Notes under the pieces: generated by a model
Told to the model about the DNA's origin: nothing
The model's input: only the letters and a program-made list of their open reading frames with translations
Databases searched by the model: none
Position numbers and translations under genes: made by a program
In this document: positions 35,661-44,148 of the stretch, piece after piece
Position numbering within the stretch: position 1 is the first letter of the stretch
Layout of the letters: each line of letters begins with the position of its first letter
Assembly: GCF_004297875.1 (NCBI RefSeq)
Contig: NZ_SCSK01000061.1
Location: 1-64,000, forward strand
Source: Pandoraea sp.
Lineage (GTDB): Bacteria; Pseudomonadota; Gammaproteobacteria; Burkholderiales; Burkholderiaceae
DNA length: 64,000 nt
Reading direction: 5' to 3'

Positions 35661-36299
35661 TCAGTCGAACAGCAGCGGCAAGCCGACCCGCTGCGCCAGT
35701 TCGGCTGCGGCAAGGCCGCTGAAATTGTCGATCACATGCACGCCGTCGGGTTTCAGATCGAACACCGCCAGATCGGTATACACGCGCGAGACGCAACCGA
35801 TGCCCGTGAGCGGATACGTGCACTGCTCGACCAGCTTGCTGCGGCCTTCCCTGGTCAGCAGATCCATCATCACGAAGACGTGCCTGGCGCCAATGGCCAG
35901 ATCCATCGCGCCGCCCACCGCCGGAATCGCGTCGGGCGCGCCGGTATGCCAATTGGCCAGATCGCCGCGACGCGACACCTGGAAGGCGCCCAGCACGCAG
36001 ATATCGAGGTGCCCGCCACGCATCATCGCGAACGAATCGGCGTGGTGGAAATAGGCGCCGCCTGGCAACAGCGTCACCGGCTGCTTGCCGGCATTGATCA
36101 GATCGTCGTCTTCCTCGCCCGGGCCCGGCGCGGGCCCCATGCCCAGCACGCCGTTCTCGCTGTGCAGCAGGATTTCGCGGTCTTTGGGCAAATGGTTGGC
36201 CACCAGTGTCGGCAAGCCGATACCGAGATTGACGTAAGCGCCTTCCGGAATGTCCCGGGCGACACGGGCGGCGACCTGATCACGATTGAGTCTGTTCAT
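35661..36299 (-). CDS. pcaJ: 3-oxoadipate CoA-transferase subunit B
   Basis: The beta subunit has 212 residues. The catalytic glutamate is in LLHSENGVLGMGP; GGAYFHHADSFAMMRGGHLD and PAVGGAMDLAIGA are family blocks. With PcaI it transfers CoA from succinyl-CoA to 3-oxoadipate in the last part of the beta-ketoadipate pathway. A generic 3-oxoacid CoA-transferase is the alternative, but pcaF and the IclR regulator support the Pca assignment. It starts 28 bp after pcaI. Confidence 0.88.
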   Translation of the reverse strand: MNRLNRDQVAARVARDIPEGAYVNLGIGLPTLVANHLPKDREILLHSENGVLGMGPAPGPGEEDDDLINAGKQPVTLLPGGAYFHHADSFAMMRGGHLDICVLGAFQVSRRGDLANWHTGAPDAIPAVGGAMDLAIGARHVFVMMDLLTREGRSKLVEQCTYPLTGIGCVSRVYTDLAVFDLKPDGVHVIDNFSGLAAAELAQRVGLPLLFD

Positions 36300-36327
36300 G
36301 GGAATTCCCTGGTCGGGTCGGCCAATA

Positions 36328-37011
36328 TCAAGCGGCCATTGCGGCGGGCGAGCCGACCCGCACCACGCGCTGCACGAAAATGCCCGGCGTGACGATCGCT
36401 TCCGGATCGAGCTCGCCCAGCGCGACAACCTGGCGCACCGACGCGACGGTGGTCCTGGCGGCCGCAGCCATGATCGGGCCGAAATTGCGCGCGGTCTTGC
36501 GGTACACCAGGTTGCCCCAGCGGTCGGCGCGCTCGGCCTTGATCAGCGCGAAATCGGCATGGATCGGATACTCCAGCACGTAATCGCGCCCGTTGATATG
36601 ACGGGTTTCCTTGCCTTCGGCGAGCGCCGTGCCAAAGCCGGTCGGCGTGAAGAAAGCGCCGATGCCGGCGCCGGCCGCACGAATGCGCTCGGCCAGATTG
36701 CCTTGCGGCACCAGCTCCAGCTCGATGTCGCCGGCGCGATAGAGCGCATCGAACACCTGCGAATCGGCCTGGCGCGGAAAAGAGCAAATGATCTTGCGCA
36801 CGCGCCGCGCCTGCAGCAGCGCCGCCAGCCCGGTCGTGCCATTGCCGGCGTTATTGTTGACGATGGTGAGCTCTTTGGCCCCTTGCGCCAGCAGCGCGTC
36901 GATCAGCTCGACCGGTTGGCCGGCCGTACCGAAGCCGCCGATCATGACGGTCGCGCCATCGTGCACCCCCGCCAGCGCCTCGGCGAGGTTTTCAACTATC
37001 TTGGAAATCAT
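36328..37011 (-). CDS. pcaI: 3-oxoadipate CoA-transferase subunit A
   Basis: The alpha subunit has 227 residues: [23 protein letters not shown] (CoA-binding glycine-rich region), [11 protein letters not shown] and [19 protein letters not shown]. The ATG at 37011 (MISKIVENL) matches the family start. It is transcribed with pcaJ; a perfect 14-bp hairpin separates it from pcaF upstream. Confidence 0.88.
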   Translation of the reverse strand: MISKIVENLAEALAGVHDGATVMIGGFGTAGQPVELIDALLAQGAKELTIVNNNAGNGTTGLAALLQARRVRKIICSFPRQADSQVFDALYRAGDIELELVPQGNLAERIRAAGAGIGAFFTPTGFGTALAEGKETRHINGRDYVLEYPIHADFALIKAERADRWGNLVYRKTARNFGPIMAAAARTTVASVRQVVALGELDPEAIVTPGIFVQRVVRVGSPAAMAA

Positions 37012-37033
37012 GCCGTCATCCGCCTCATGCAAA

Positions 37034-37066
37034 GAGACCCGCCGCGCTTATCGCGCGGCGGGTCTC
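37034..37066. terminator. Hairpin between pcaF and pcaI
   Basis: GAGACCCGCCGCGC (37034-37047) pairs perfectly with GCGCGGCGGGTCTC (37053-37066) around a 5-nt loop. On the transcribed (minus) strand only three T residues follow, so it is at best a partial terminator. It lies 5 bp after the pcaF stop and could lower pcaIJ expression or stabilise the pcaF message. Confidence 0.55.
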
Positions 37067-37071
37067 GCAAC

Positions 37072-38274
37072 TCAAACGCGTTCGATCACCATCGCAATGC
37101 CCTGCCCCACGCCAATGCACATCGTGCACAGCGCCAGGCGGCCACCGGTGCGGTGCAACTGGTACATGGCCGTGGTCACCAGCCGCGCGCCGCTCATGCC
37201 CAGCGGGTGGCCCAGCGCGATCGCGCCGCCGTTCGGGTTCACGCGAGGGTCGTCGTCGGGCAGCCCGAGCGCGCGCAGCACCGCCAGTCCCTGGGCCGCA
37301 AACGCCTCGTTCAATTCGATCACATCGATCTGATCGAGACTCAGCCCCAGGCGCTGCAACAGCTTTTGCGACGCGGGTGCCGGGCCCATGCCCATGATGC
37401 GCGGTGCCACGCCGGCGGTGGCCACGCCCAGCACGCGTGCCTTGGGGCTCAGGCCCAGCCGCGCCGCGGTGGCCTCGTTAGCCAGCAACAGTGCTGCGGC
37501 GCCGTCGTTCACGCCGGAGGCATTGCCGGCCGTCACCGTGCCGGTGGGCGAGACCACGCCGCGCAGCTTGGCCAACGCCTCGAGCGTGGTTGCGCGCGGG
37601 TGCTCGTCGCGTGCGACCCGCAGCGGCTCGCCCTTCTTCTGGGCAATGCTCACGGGCGTGATTTCTTCGTCCAGCACGCCGTTGGCCTGCGCCCTGGCGG
37701 CCTTTTCCTGGCTGCGCAGCGCGAACAGGTCTTGATCGGCGCGGCTAATGTTGAACTCGGTGGCCACGTTCTCGGCGGTCTCGGGCATCGAGTCCACGCC
37801 GTATTGCGCCTTCATCAGCGGATTGACGAAACGCCAGCCGATGGTGGTATCGAAAATTTCCGCCTGACGGGCAAACGGCGTGGCCGCCTTGCCCAACACG
37901 AATGGCGCGCGGCTCATGCTCTCGACGCCGCCGGCCAGCATCAGCCCCGCCTCGCCGGACTTGATCGCCCGGGCAGCCACGCCCAGCGCATCCATGCCGG
38001 AACCGCACAACCGGTTGATGGTGGCGCCCGGCACGCTCTCGGGCAGGCCGGCAAGCAACAGCGACATGCGCGCCACGTTGCGATTGTCTTCGCCGGCCTG
38101 GTTGGCGCAGCCGTAAATCACGTCGTCGATAGCGCTCCAGTCGAGCCCCGGATGCCGGGCCATAAGCGCCTTGAGCGGCACCGCGCCCAGATCGTCGGCG
38201 CGCACCGACGACAGGCTGCCGCCGTAACGGCCGATGGGTGTCCGAATGGCATCACAAATGAAAGCGTCGATCAT
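37072..38274 (-). CDS. pcaF: 3-oxoadipyl-CoA thiolase
   Basis: The thiolase has 400 residues and cleaves 3-oxoadipyl-CoA to succinyl-CoA and acetyl-CoA. The nucleophile Cys is in [35 protein letters not shown] and the second Cys in [10 protein letters not shown] complete the active site. CAGGAG precedes the ATG at 38274. It is first of pcaF-pcaI-pcaJ and divergent from an IclR regulator. Confidence 0.92.
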   Translation of the reverse strand: MIDAFICDAIRTPIGRYGGSLSSVRADDLGAVPLKALMARHPGLDWSAIDDVIYGCANQAGEDNRNVARMSLLLAGLPESVPGATINRLCGSGMDALGVAARAIKSGEAGLMLAGGVESMSRAPFVLGKAATPFARQAEIFDTTIGWRFVNPLMKAQYGVDSMPETAENVATEFNISRADQDLFALRSQEKAARAQANGVLDEEITPVSIAQKKGEPLRVARDEHPRATTLEALAKLRGVVSPTGTVTAGNASGVNDGAAALLLANEATAARLGLSPKARVLGVATAGVAPRIMGMGPAPASQKLLQRLGLSLDQIDVIELNEAFAAQGLAVLRALGLPDDDPRVNPNGGAIALGHPLGMSGARLVTTAMYQLHRTGGRLALCTMCIGVGQGIAMVIERV

Positions 38275-38328
38275 TACGTCTCCTGACTCAAAGGGATTTT
38301 TACAAAGGGATGGTATTCGTCGAGGCAA

Positions 38329-38371
38329 TATGTTCTAATTACGAACATAAGTTCTATTAGCGAATATTCGC
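38329..38371. promoter_or_regulatory. Candidate PcaR/IclR operators
   Basis: TATGTTC-N7-GAACATA (38329-38349) is a perfect inverted repeat; GTTC-N7-GAA (38351-38364) repeats the same spacing, and GCGAATATTCGC (38360-38371) is an exact palindrome overlapping it. They lie between the divergent pcaF and iclR starts. IclR-type regulators of aromatic catabolism bind clustered repeats like these. Confidence 0.55.
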
Positions 38372-38458
38372 AAAGCAGCGCCTGCTTGTCAAGTTGAACC
38401 GCGTGGTGCGATATGCGAGGATTCGCGCTGATTTGCTTCTTGCCGGAACCCCACACCC

Positions 38459-39241
38459 ATGACCGAAGGCAACCACCCTGCGCCGAGCGACAGTTACGTC
38501 CAGTCGTTTGCGCGCGGGCTTTCCGTGATTCAGGCGTTCGGCGCCGAGCGCCCGCAAATGACGCTCTCCGAAGTCGCCGCGCACACCGGCCTGACGCGCG
38601 CCGGCGCGCGTCGCATCCTGCTCACGCTTGAGCAACTCGGCTACGTGCGCAGCGAGGAGCGCAAGTTCTTCCTTACGCCCAAAATCCTCGATCTCGGCTA
38701 CGCGTATCTTTCCGCCACCCCGCTGTGGGACTTGGCGACGCCTTTCATGGAAGAAGTGGCCAACGCCACGCACGAGTCGTGTTCGATCTCGGTGCTCGAC
38801 GGCCTGGAAATCGTCTACATCCTGCGCATTGCCACGCACAAGATCATGACCGTCAACCTGTCGGTCGGCAGCCGTCTGCCGGCTTGGGTGACGTCGATGG
38901 GGCGGGTGATGCTGGGCGGTCTCGCGCCGGCTGCGCGAGACGATATCCTCGCGCGCAGCACGATCGTCGCGCATACGCCTCACACGCTGACCGATCCGGC
39001 CGAAATCCGCAAAGCGATCACGACCGCGCAGGCCCAGGGCTATGCGTTCGTGGCCGAGGAACTGGAAGCCGGACTGCAATCGATCGCAGTGCCGATTTTC
39101 GATCGCAACCGGCGCATCATCGCCGCCATGAACGTCAGCGGACACGCCAGCCGCAACAGCCGCGAGCAAATGCTGAAAGAATTTCTGCCGTGCCTGAAGC
39201 AGGCGGCCGAGCGCCTGAGCGCGACGTTGCAGCGCCGCTAG
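38459..39241 (+). CDS. IclR family regulator (PcaR/PcaU-like)
   Basis: The protein has 260 residues. The winged helix-turn-helix (about 12-75) reads VQSFARGLSVIQAFGAERPQMTLSEVAAHTGLTRAGARRILLTLEQLGYV. The IclR effector domain (about 85-258) has SCSISVLDGLEIVYI, TSMGRVMLGGL and VPIFDRNRRIIAAMNVSGHASR. It matches the aromatic-acid branch (PcaR, PcaU, PobR). Divergence from pcaF and clustered inverted repeats between them point to control of pcaFIJ by 3-oxoadipate or a similar metabolite. Confidence 0.88.
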   Translation: MTEGNHPAPSDSYVQSFARGLSVIQAFGAERPQMTLSEVAAHTGLTRAGARRILLTLEQLGYVRSEERKFFLTPKILDLGYAYLSATPLWDLATPFMEEVANATHESCSISVLDGLEIVYILRIATHKIMTVNLSVGSRLPAWVTSMGRVMLGGLAPAARDDILARSTIVAHTPHTLTDPAEIRKAITTAQAQGYAFVAEELEAGLQSIAVPIFDRNRRIIAAMNVSGHASRNSREQMLKEFLPCLKQAAERLSATLQRR

Positions 39242-39471
39242 GCGGCCGGGCGTCCCGCGCCGACGCCGCCGCGGGACGGGAGACCGAGAATCCGGTGTTG
39301 GCAGTAACGCACGAAGTAGCGGCGGGCGTCGATCTCCTGGCAGCGCCGACGTCCGGCCACGATAACCGCCGAGCGCGGTGCGGGGGTACCCATTCGGCAT
39401 ACCAATGCGCCGGACCGAATGATGCAGGCCGGATAAACCGCCGAGTCGGATCTTCGAGCGCTCACCTTCAT
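39238..39471 (-). CDS. Possible small protein, doubtful
   Basis: The frame could encode 77 residues from an ATG preceded by GGGAGACAGGAG. It is basic, with several cysteines (AVYPACII, ALVCRMG, RRRCQEIDARRYFVRYCQH). The 3' end overlaps the iclR stop by four bases. I recognise no family, and in this GC-rich DNA chance frames are common. The space 39242-39669 holds nothing else that I can support. Confidence 0.25.
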   Translation of the reverse strand: MKVSARRSDSAVYPACIIRSGALVCRMGTPAPRSAVIVAGRRRCQEIDARRYFVRYCQHRILGLPSRGGVGAGRPAA

Positions 39472-39669
39472 CTCCTGTCTCCCATCCTGCACAGAGCAAG
39501 TCACGTGCCCGGCCGGCCAAGTCATTGATTTATCGAGCCTTCGAAAAAACGAAGCGGCGCGCGAGCGGCGCCTCCGGCGCAAACTGTTTCACGCCTGATA
39601 CACGCTGCCGGCTCAACCGGAGCAACACGGCGCCGAGTCGCCGAGTATGGCGTCCGCGCGGTTGGCGCG

Positions 39670-41355
39670 TTACTTCAGCTCGGGGAAATCCTCCTCCCAG
39701 AACTCCTGCGGCCGGCGGCCGGCATCGCCCCGATTGTCTTCCGCGCGACGCAGCTCCACACGGCGAATCTTGCCGGAGATGGTCTTGGGCAGTTCGCAGA
39801 ATTCCAGCCGGCGAATGCGCTTGTAAGGCGCCAGCTGGGCTCGCGAGAATTTAAGGATATCGAGCGCCAGTTCCCGGCTCGGCGTAAAGCCCGCGCGCAG
39901 CGCGACATACGCCTTGGGCACCGACAGGCGCAGCGGATCGGGGCTGGGCACCACGCCGGTCTCGGCAACCGCCGGATGCTTGATCAGTTCGCTCTCCAGC
40001 TCGAACGGACTGATGCGGTAGTCCGACGCCTTGAACACGTCATCCGCGCGGCCCACGTAGGTGAAGTAACCGCTGTCGTCGCACATCGCCACGTCGCCCG
40101 TGTGATAGTGTCCATCGCGCATCACTTCGCGATTCTTGCCCTCGTCGCCCTCGTAGCCCAGCATCAGCCCGGTCGGGCGCTGCGCCAGCGACAGCGCGAT
40201 CTCTCCCTCCTGCGCCGGATGGCCGTCGTGATCGAGCAGCGCCACGCGATAACCCGGCATCGGCCGCCCCATCGATCCGGGCTTGATCGGCTGCCCCGGC
40301 GAATTGCCGATCTGGCAGCAGGTTTCGGTTTGCCCGTAACCGTCTCGAATCGTGATGTTCCACGCCCGGCGCACCTGCTCGATCACCTCCGGGTTGAGCG
40401 GCTCGCCGGCGCCAACCAGCTCGCGCAGCTTGACCGGATAGCTCGCCAGATCCTCCTGGATCAGCATGCGCCACACGGTGGGCGGCGCACACAGGGTGGT
40501 CACCTCGCAGCGGCAAATCGTGTCGAGCACCGCCTTCGCATTGAAGCGCGCAAAGTTGTAAATAAAGATCGTCGCCCCGGCGATCCATGGCGCGAAGAAG
40601 CAGCTCCAGGCGTGCTTGGCCCAGCCTGGCGAGCTGATATTCCAATGCACGTCGCCCGGCTGCAGGCCGATAAAGTACATCGTCGTCAAATGCCCGACCG
40701 GATAGCTCTGGTGGCTATGCAATACCAGTTTCGGCTTGGACGTCGTGCCCGAGGTGAAATACAGCAGCAGCGGATCGTCTGCCATCGTCTTGCCGCTCGG
40801 CTCGAACGCCTCGCTCGCCTCATACGCATCGGCAAAGCGCAGCCAGCCGGGCACGTCGCCACCCACGCACAGCCGCGTCAAGCCGGACGGCAATTGGTCG
40901 AACTTGGATGTTTCGGCGGCCGTCGTCACGATATGCTTGACGCGCCCGCGCGTGAGGCGGTCGGCCAGATCCTCGGGCGTGAGCAGCGTCGTGGCCGGAA
41001 TCATCACTGCGCCCAGCTTGATGCAGGCCAGCATCAGATCCCATAGCTCGACCTGATTAGGAATCATGATCAACACGCGGTCGCCGCGCGCCACTCCCTG
41101 CTGCCGCAGGAAATTCGCCACGCGATTCGAGCGCGCCGACATCTCGGCATACGTGAGCCTGCGCTCGCTACCGTCCTCCTCCACCACCCACAGCGCCAGC
41201 GTATCGTTGCTGCGCGCCTGCACATCGAAAAAATCCAGCGCCCAGTTGAATTCCTTCAGCACCGGCCAGCGAAAATCCCGATACGCCACGTCATACTGCT
41301 CGCGATGCGCCTGCAGAAAATCCCTTGCCTGCAAAAACGTCTGCGTCAATGCCAC
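39670..41355 (-). CDS. AMP-binding acyl-CoA synthetase (acetyl/medium-chain type)
   Basis: This adenylate-forming enzyme has 561 residues and converts a carboxylic acid, ATP and CoA to acyl-CoA. The P-loop is LLYFTSGTTSKPKLVLHSH; the adenine and carboxylate motif is DGYGQTETC; the hinge and C-terminal region has YHTGDVAMCDDSGYFTYVGRADDVFKASDYRISPFELE, with the catalytic lysine in LPKTISGKIRRVELR. The SPGWAKHAWSCFFAPW segment is seen in the medium-chain ACSM-like branch. The substrate is unknown; the pca neighbours hint at aromatic or dicarboxylic metabolism. Confidence 0.85.
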   Translation of the reverse strand: MALTQTFLQARDFLQAHREQYDVAYRDFRWPVLKEFNWALDFFDVQARSNDTLALWVVEEDGSERRLTYAEMSARSNRVANFLRQQGVARGDRVLIMIPNQVELWDLMLACIKLGAVMIPATTLLTPEDLADRLTRGRVKHIVTTAAETSKFDQLPSGLTRLCVGGDVPGWLRFADAYEASEAFEPSGKTMADDPLLLYFTSGTTSKPKLVLHSHQSYPVGHLTTMYFIGLQPGDVHWNISSPGWAKHAWSCFFAPWIAGATIFIYNFARFNAKAVLDTICRCEVTTLCAPPTVWRMLIQEDLASYPVKLRELVGAGEPLNPEVIEQVRRAWNITIRDGYGQTETCCQIGNSPGQPIKPGSMGRPMPGYRVALLDHDGHPAQEGEIALSLAQRPTGLMLGYEGDEGKNREVMRDGHYHTGDVAMCDDSGYFTYVGRADDVFKASDYRISPFELESELIKHPAVAETGVVPSPDPLRLSVPKAYVALRAGFTPSRELALDILKFSRAQLAPYKRIRRLEFCELPKTISGKIRRVELRRAEDNRGDAGRRPQEFWEEDFPELK

Positions 41356-41525
41356 GATCGTCTCCCGTTCGTTTGTTCCCGCTTGATCGCTACATTATGC
41401 GGAGCCCCCCGAGCGACCGTCATCCGGGATAACCAGCACCGCAGGGCGTTGCCCGGCATGCGCCAATAAATTATTGGCAAGACCCGTGTCTCTTGCGCAG
41501 AAGCTCTGCTATAATCTTGCGTTCT

Positions 41526-41602
<77 letters not shown>

Positions 41603-41612
41603 GACAAAAAAT

Positions 41613-41642
41613 CCACACACCGCAAGGCTGTGTGGGTTTTTT
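41613..41642 (+). terminator. Terminator of tRNA-Pro
   Basis: CCACACA (41613-41619) and TGTGTGG (41629-41635) pair around CCGCAAGGC, followed by a run of T residues, 11 bp after the tRNA. Confidence 0.85.
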
Positions 41643-41848
41643 CATGGGCGCTTGAAATTGGGCCGGATTACCAGGATGGATCTAGGGTTTTCACCAATTT
41701 TGTGCATTCCGACCGCTGTCGTTAATCTAGCAGTAAGCTACCAATAAGCATGACTGCGTCTTAGCAACCCTGAACAAAGCGGTGTACGAACGGTTCGTCA
41801 TCAAGCCTTGAAGTTGTCTCGTTTCATTCCGTGAACAAAAAGGCGCCT

Positions 41849-44131
41849 ATGTCGAACACAGAATCAGAGCGGTTGGCGATATTGACCGATCTTGGGGTAC
41901 TGGATACCCCCGCTTCGCTGGATCTGGACCGGATCACCCGGGTCGCCTGCGAGGTATTCGACGTACCGATTTCCCTGGTGTCGCTCATCGACTGCGATCG
42001 TCAGTGGTTCAAGTCTCGCGTCGGCCTGAGCGTTGCCGAGACAGCGCGGGATATCTCCTTTTGCACTCACGCGGTGGATGCCAACGAGACACTCGTGGTG
42101 CCGGACGCCCTGGCCGACCCCCGCTTCAGAAATAATCCTCTGGTGACGCACGAACCTGGCATCCGCTTCTATGCAGGCAGGCCCTTGCGATCGCTCGGTG
42201 GATTCCCGCTGGGCACGCTATGCGTGATAGATCGCAAAAGCCGGCCTTTTTCCGCCCACCAGCGTCAGCTGCTCGATGACCTGGCCACCATGGCCGAGCA
42301 GTATTTCCACGCGCTGGAATCCCAGCGCCGTCTCGAACGTGCGCGCCAGTCGCACCAGCGCACGGCCATGGTGTACGAGCGAATCGTCGAGCAGGCGTCC
42401 GTGGGCATCGCGCTCGTGGCAGCCGATGGCACATGGCTGGAGGTCAATGGGCGATTTGCCGGGATGTTGGGTTATTCGATCGGACAGATGCACGGCATGC
42501 GATTCCAGCAGATGACCCTGCCGGACGATCTCGCGCGCAGCGTCGCGGCATTCCAGCAGCTGCTCAGCGGCCGCACGCCCTCCTACTCGCTGGAAAAGCG
42601 CTATGTGCGCTCCGATGGAAAAGCGCTGTGGGTCCAGGTAGCCGTGTCTCGCCTGACCGATCCCGAGGATGAACATCCGCGCGCGATTATGGTGGCCACC
42701 GATATCGCATCGCGCAAGCAGGCCGAGCTGGACCTTGCCAACTTGCATGCCGAACTCGAATCGCGCGTCATCGAGCGGACCACCCAGTTGAACAACGCCG
42801 TCTCTACCCTCGAGCGCGAGGCCGGGCAGCGGCGTGTGGCCGAGCTGCAAGTCAAGGAGGAGCGCGAGCGCTTTCACGCCACTCTGGAAAACGCAACCGA
42901 TGCCTTTATCGAAGTCGACGAAGCCGGCCGGATCCAGATGTGGAACCGGTCAGCCGAGCAGACGTTCGGGTGGTCCAAGCAGGAGGCCATCGGCCAGGAC
43001 GCGGCATCGCTCATCCTTCCGCCGGCGCAACGCCCGGCGCATCATGCTGCCTTCACCCATGCGCTTGCCGCGCACACCCGGCGGCTGATGGGCAAGCGGC
43101 TGGAGCTGACCGCCCAACGCAAGACCGGCGAGCAGTTTCCGGTCGAGATGACGCTCAGCGTCACGTCGCTGGGCAATCGCACGTTGGTCAATGCCTTTAT
43201 ACACGACATCTCGCAACGCAAACTCGACGAAAAGCGTATTCGCCAGGCCGCCCTGCGGCTCAAGACGATCACGGACAATCTTCCCGCGCTGGTCGGCTAC
43301 GTGGACAACCAGCAAATCTATCGATTTCATAACCGGCAGCACGAGATTTTTTTTGCCGATACATCACTGCAAATTGATGACCGGCACGTGAGACAGATAT
43401 TCGGCGAATACCTGTACGCGATTGCCGAGCCCTACCTCCAGCGCGCACTCGCCGGAGAAGAAGTGTCGTTCGAATTTCAGACCAGCGCCAAGCGCGGGTC
43501 GCGATGGTTCCATATTCATCTTGTGCCGGAACGGGGAGAAGAGCGCGATGGCAAGGAAGGCCAGGAAATATCCGGCGCTTATGTGCTTGCCACCGACATC
43601 ACAGACCGCAAGCATCGGGAACATGGCCTGCAGCACGCGGCAACCCATGACTATCTGACCGGTTTGCCCAACAGGCGCTCATTCGTGCAGCAGCTTGACG
43701 AGGCAATGGCTCGTGCACGGACCAAAGATTTGAAATTCGCGCTGATGTATATCGACCTCGATGATTTCAAAAGCGTCAATGACCGCTTCGGCCATGACGT
43801 CGGGGACGCGCTGCTGCGCCGGTTCTCAACAATCGCGCACAGCGCGTTCCGCGCGGATGACTTCATCGCGCGCCTGGCCGGCGACGAGTTCGTCGCCATC
43901 GTCGAAGGACTGTCGGCGACCGGCGACGATCTCAAAGTCATTTGCGACAGGCTGCAGGCCATGCTATGCGTCGAGCAGGAAATCGGCGGGCACGTGATGC
44001 GCATATCAGCCAGTATCGGCGCGGCGGTCACCGACGGTAACACCGACAGAAAAACACTGCTTCGCATGGCCGACCAAGCCATGTACCAGGCCAAGCAGCA
44101 AGGCAAGGGCCGCGTGGTCATATCGCGCTGA
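41849..44131 (+). CDS. GAF-PAS-PAS-PAS-GGDEF diguanylate cyclase
   Basis: This sensor enzyme has 760 residues and no membrane segment. In order: GAF domain (about 10-160), PAS (170-290), a short coiled segment, PAS (335-460), PAS (475-595) and GGDEF (600-760). The active-site motif is AGDEF (677-681), a permitted variant, and RADD five residues earlier is a product-inhibition RxxD site. It should make c-di-GMP from GTP under redox, ligand or light signals. AAGGCG precedes the ATG at 41849; a GTG 18 bp earlier is possible. It lies 17 bp before the next gene, forming an operon. Confidence 0.88.
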   Translation: MSNTESERLAILTDLGVLDTPASLDLDRITRVACEVFDVPISLVSLIDCDRQWFKSRVGLSVAETARDISFCTHAVDANETLVVPDALADPRFRNNPLVTHEPGIRFYAGRPLRSLGGFPLGTLCVIDRKSRPFSAHQRQLLDDLATMAEQYFHALESQRRLERARQSHQRTAMVYERIVEQASVGIALVAADGTWLEVNGRFAGMLGYSIGQMHGMRFQQMTLPDDLARSVAAFQQLLSGRTPSYSLEKRYVRSDGKALWVQVAVSRLTDPEDEHPRAIMVATDIASRKQAELDLANLHAELESRVIERTTQLNNAVSTLEREAGQRRVAELQVKEERERFHATLENATDAFIEVDEAGRIQMWNRSAEQTFGWSKQEAIGQDAASLILPPAQRPAHHAAFTHALAAHTRRLMGKRLELTAQRKTGEQFPVEMTLSVTSLGNRTLVNAFIHDISQRKLDEKRIRQAALRLKTITDNLPALVGYVDNQQIYRFHNRQHEIFFADTSLQIDDRHVRQIFGEYLYAIAEPYLQRALAGEEVSFEFQTSAKRGSRWFHIHLVPERGEERDGKEGQEISGAYVLATDITDRKHREHGLQHAATHDYLTGLPNRRSFVQQLDEAMARARTKDLKFALMYIDLDDFKSVNDRFGHDVGDALLRRFSTIAHSAFRADDFIARLAGDEFVAIVEGLSATGDDLKVICDRLQAMLCVEQEIGGHVMRISASIGAAVTDGNTDRKTLLRMADQAMYQAKQQGKGRVVISR

Positions 44132-44148
44132 ACGGGGAGCGCCGTCAG

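Noticed and set aside
36286..38286. A 666-codon frame opposite pcaI and pcaF
   Set aside because: It has no family resemblance, is rich in His, Arg and Gln, and mirrors strong genes on the other strand; long shadow frames are expected at this GC content.
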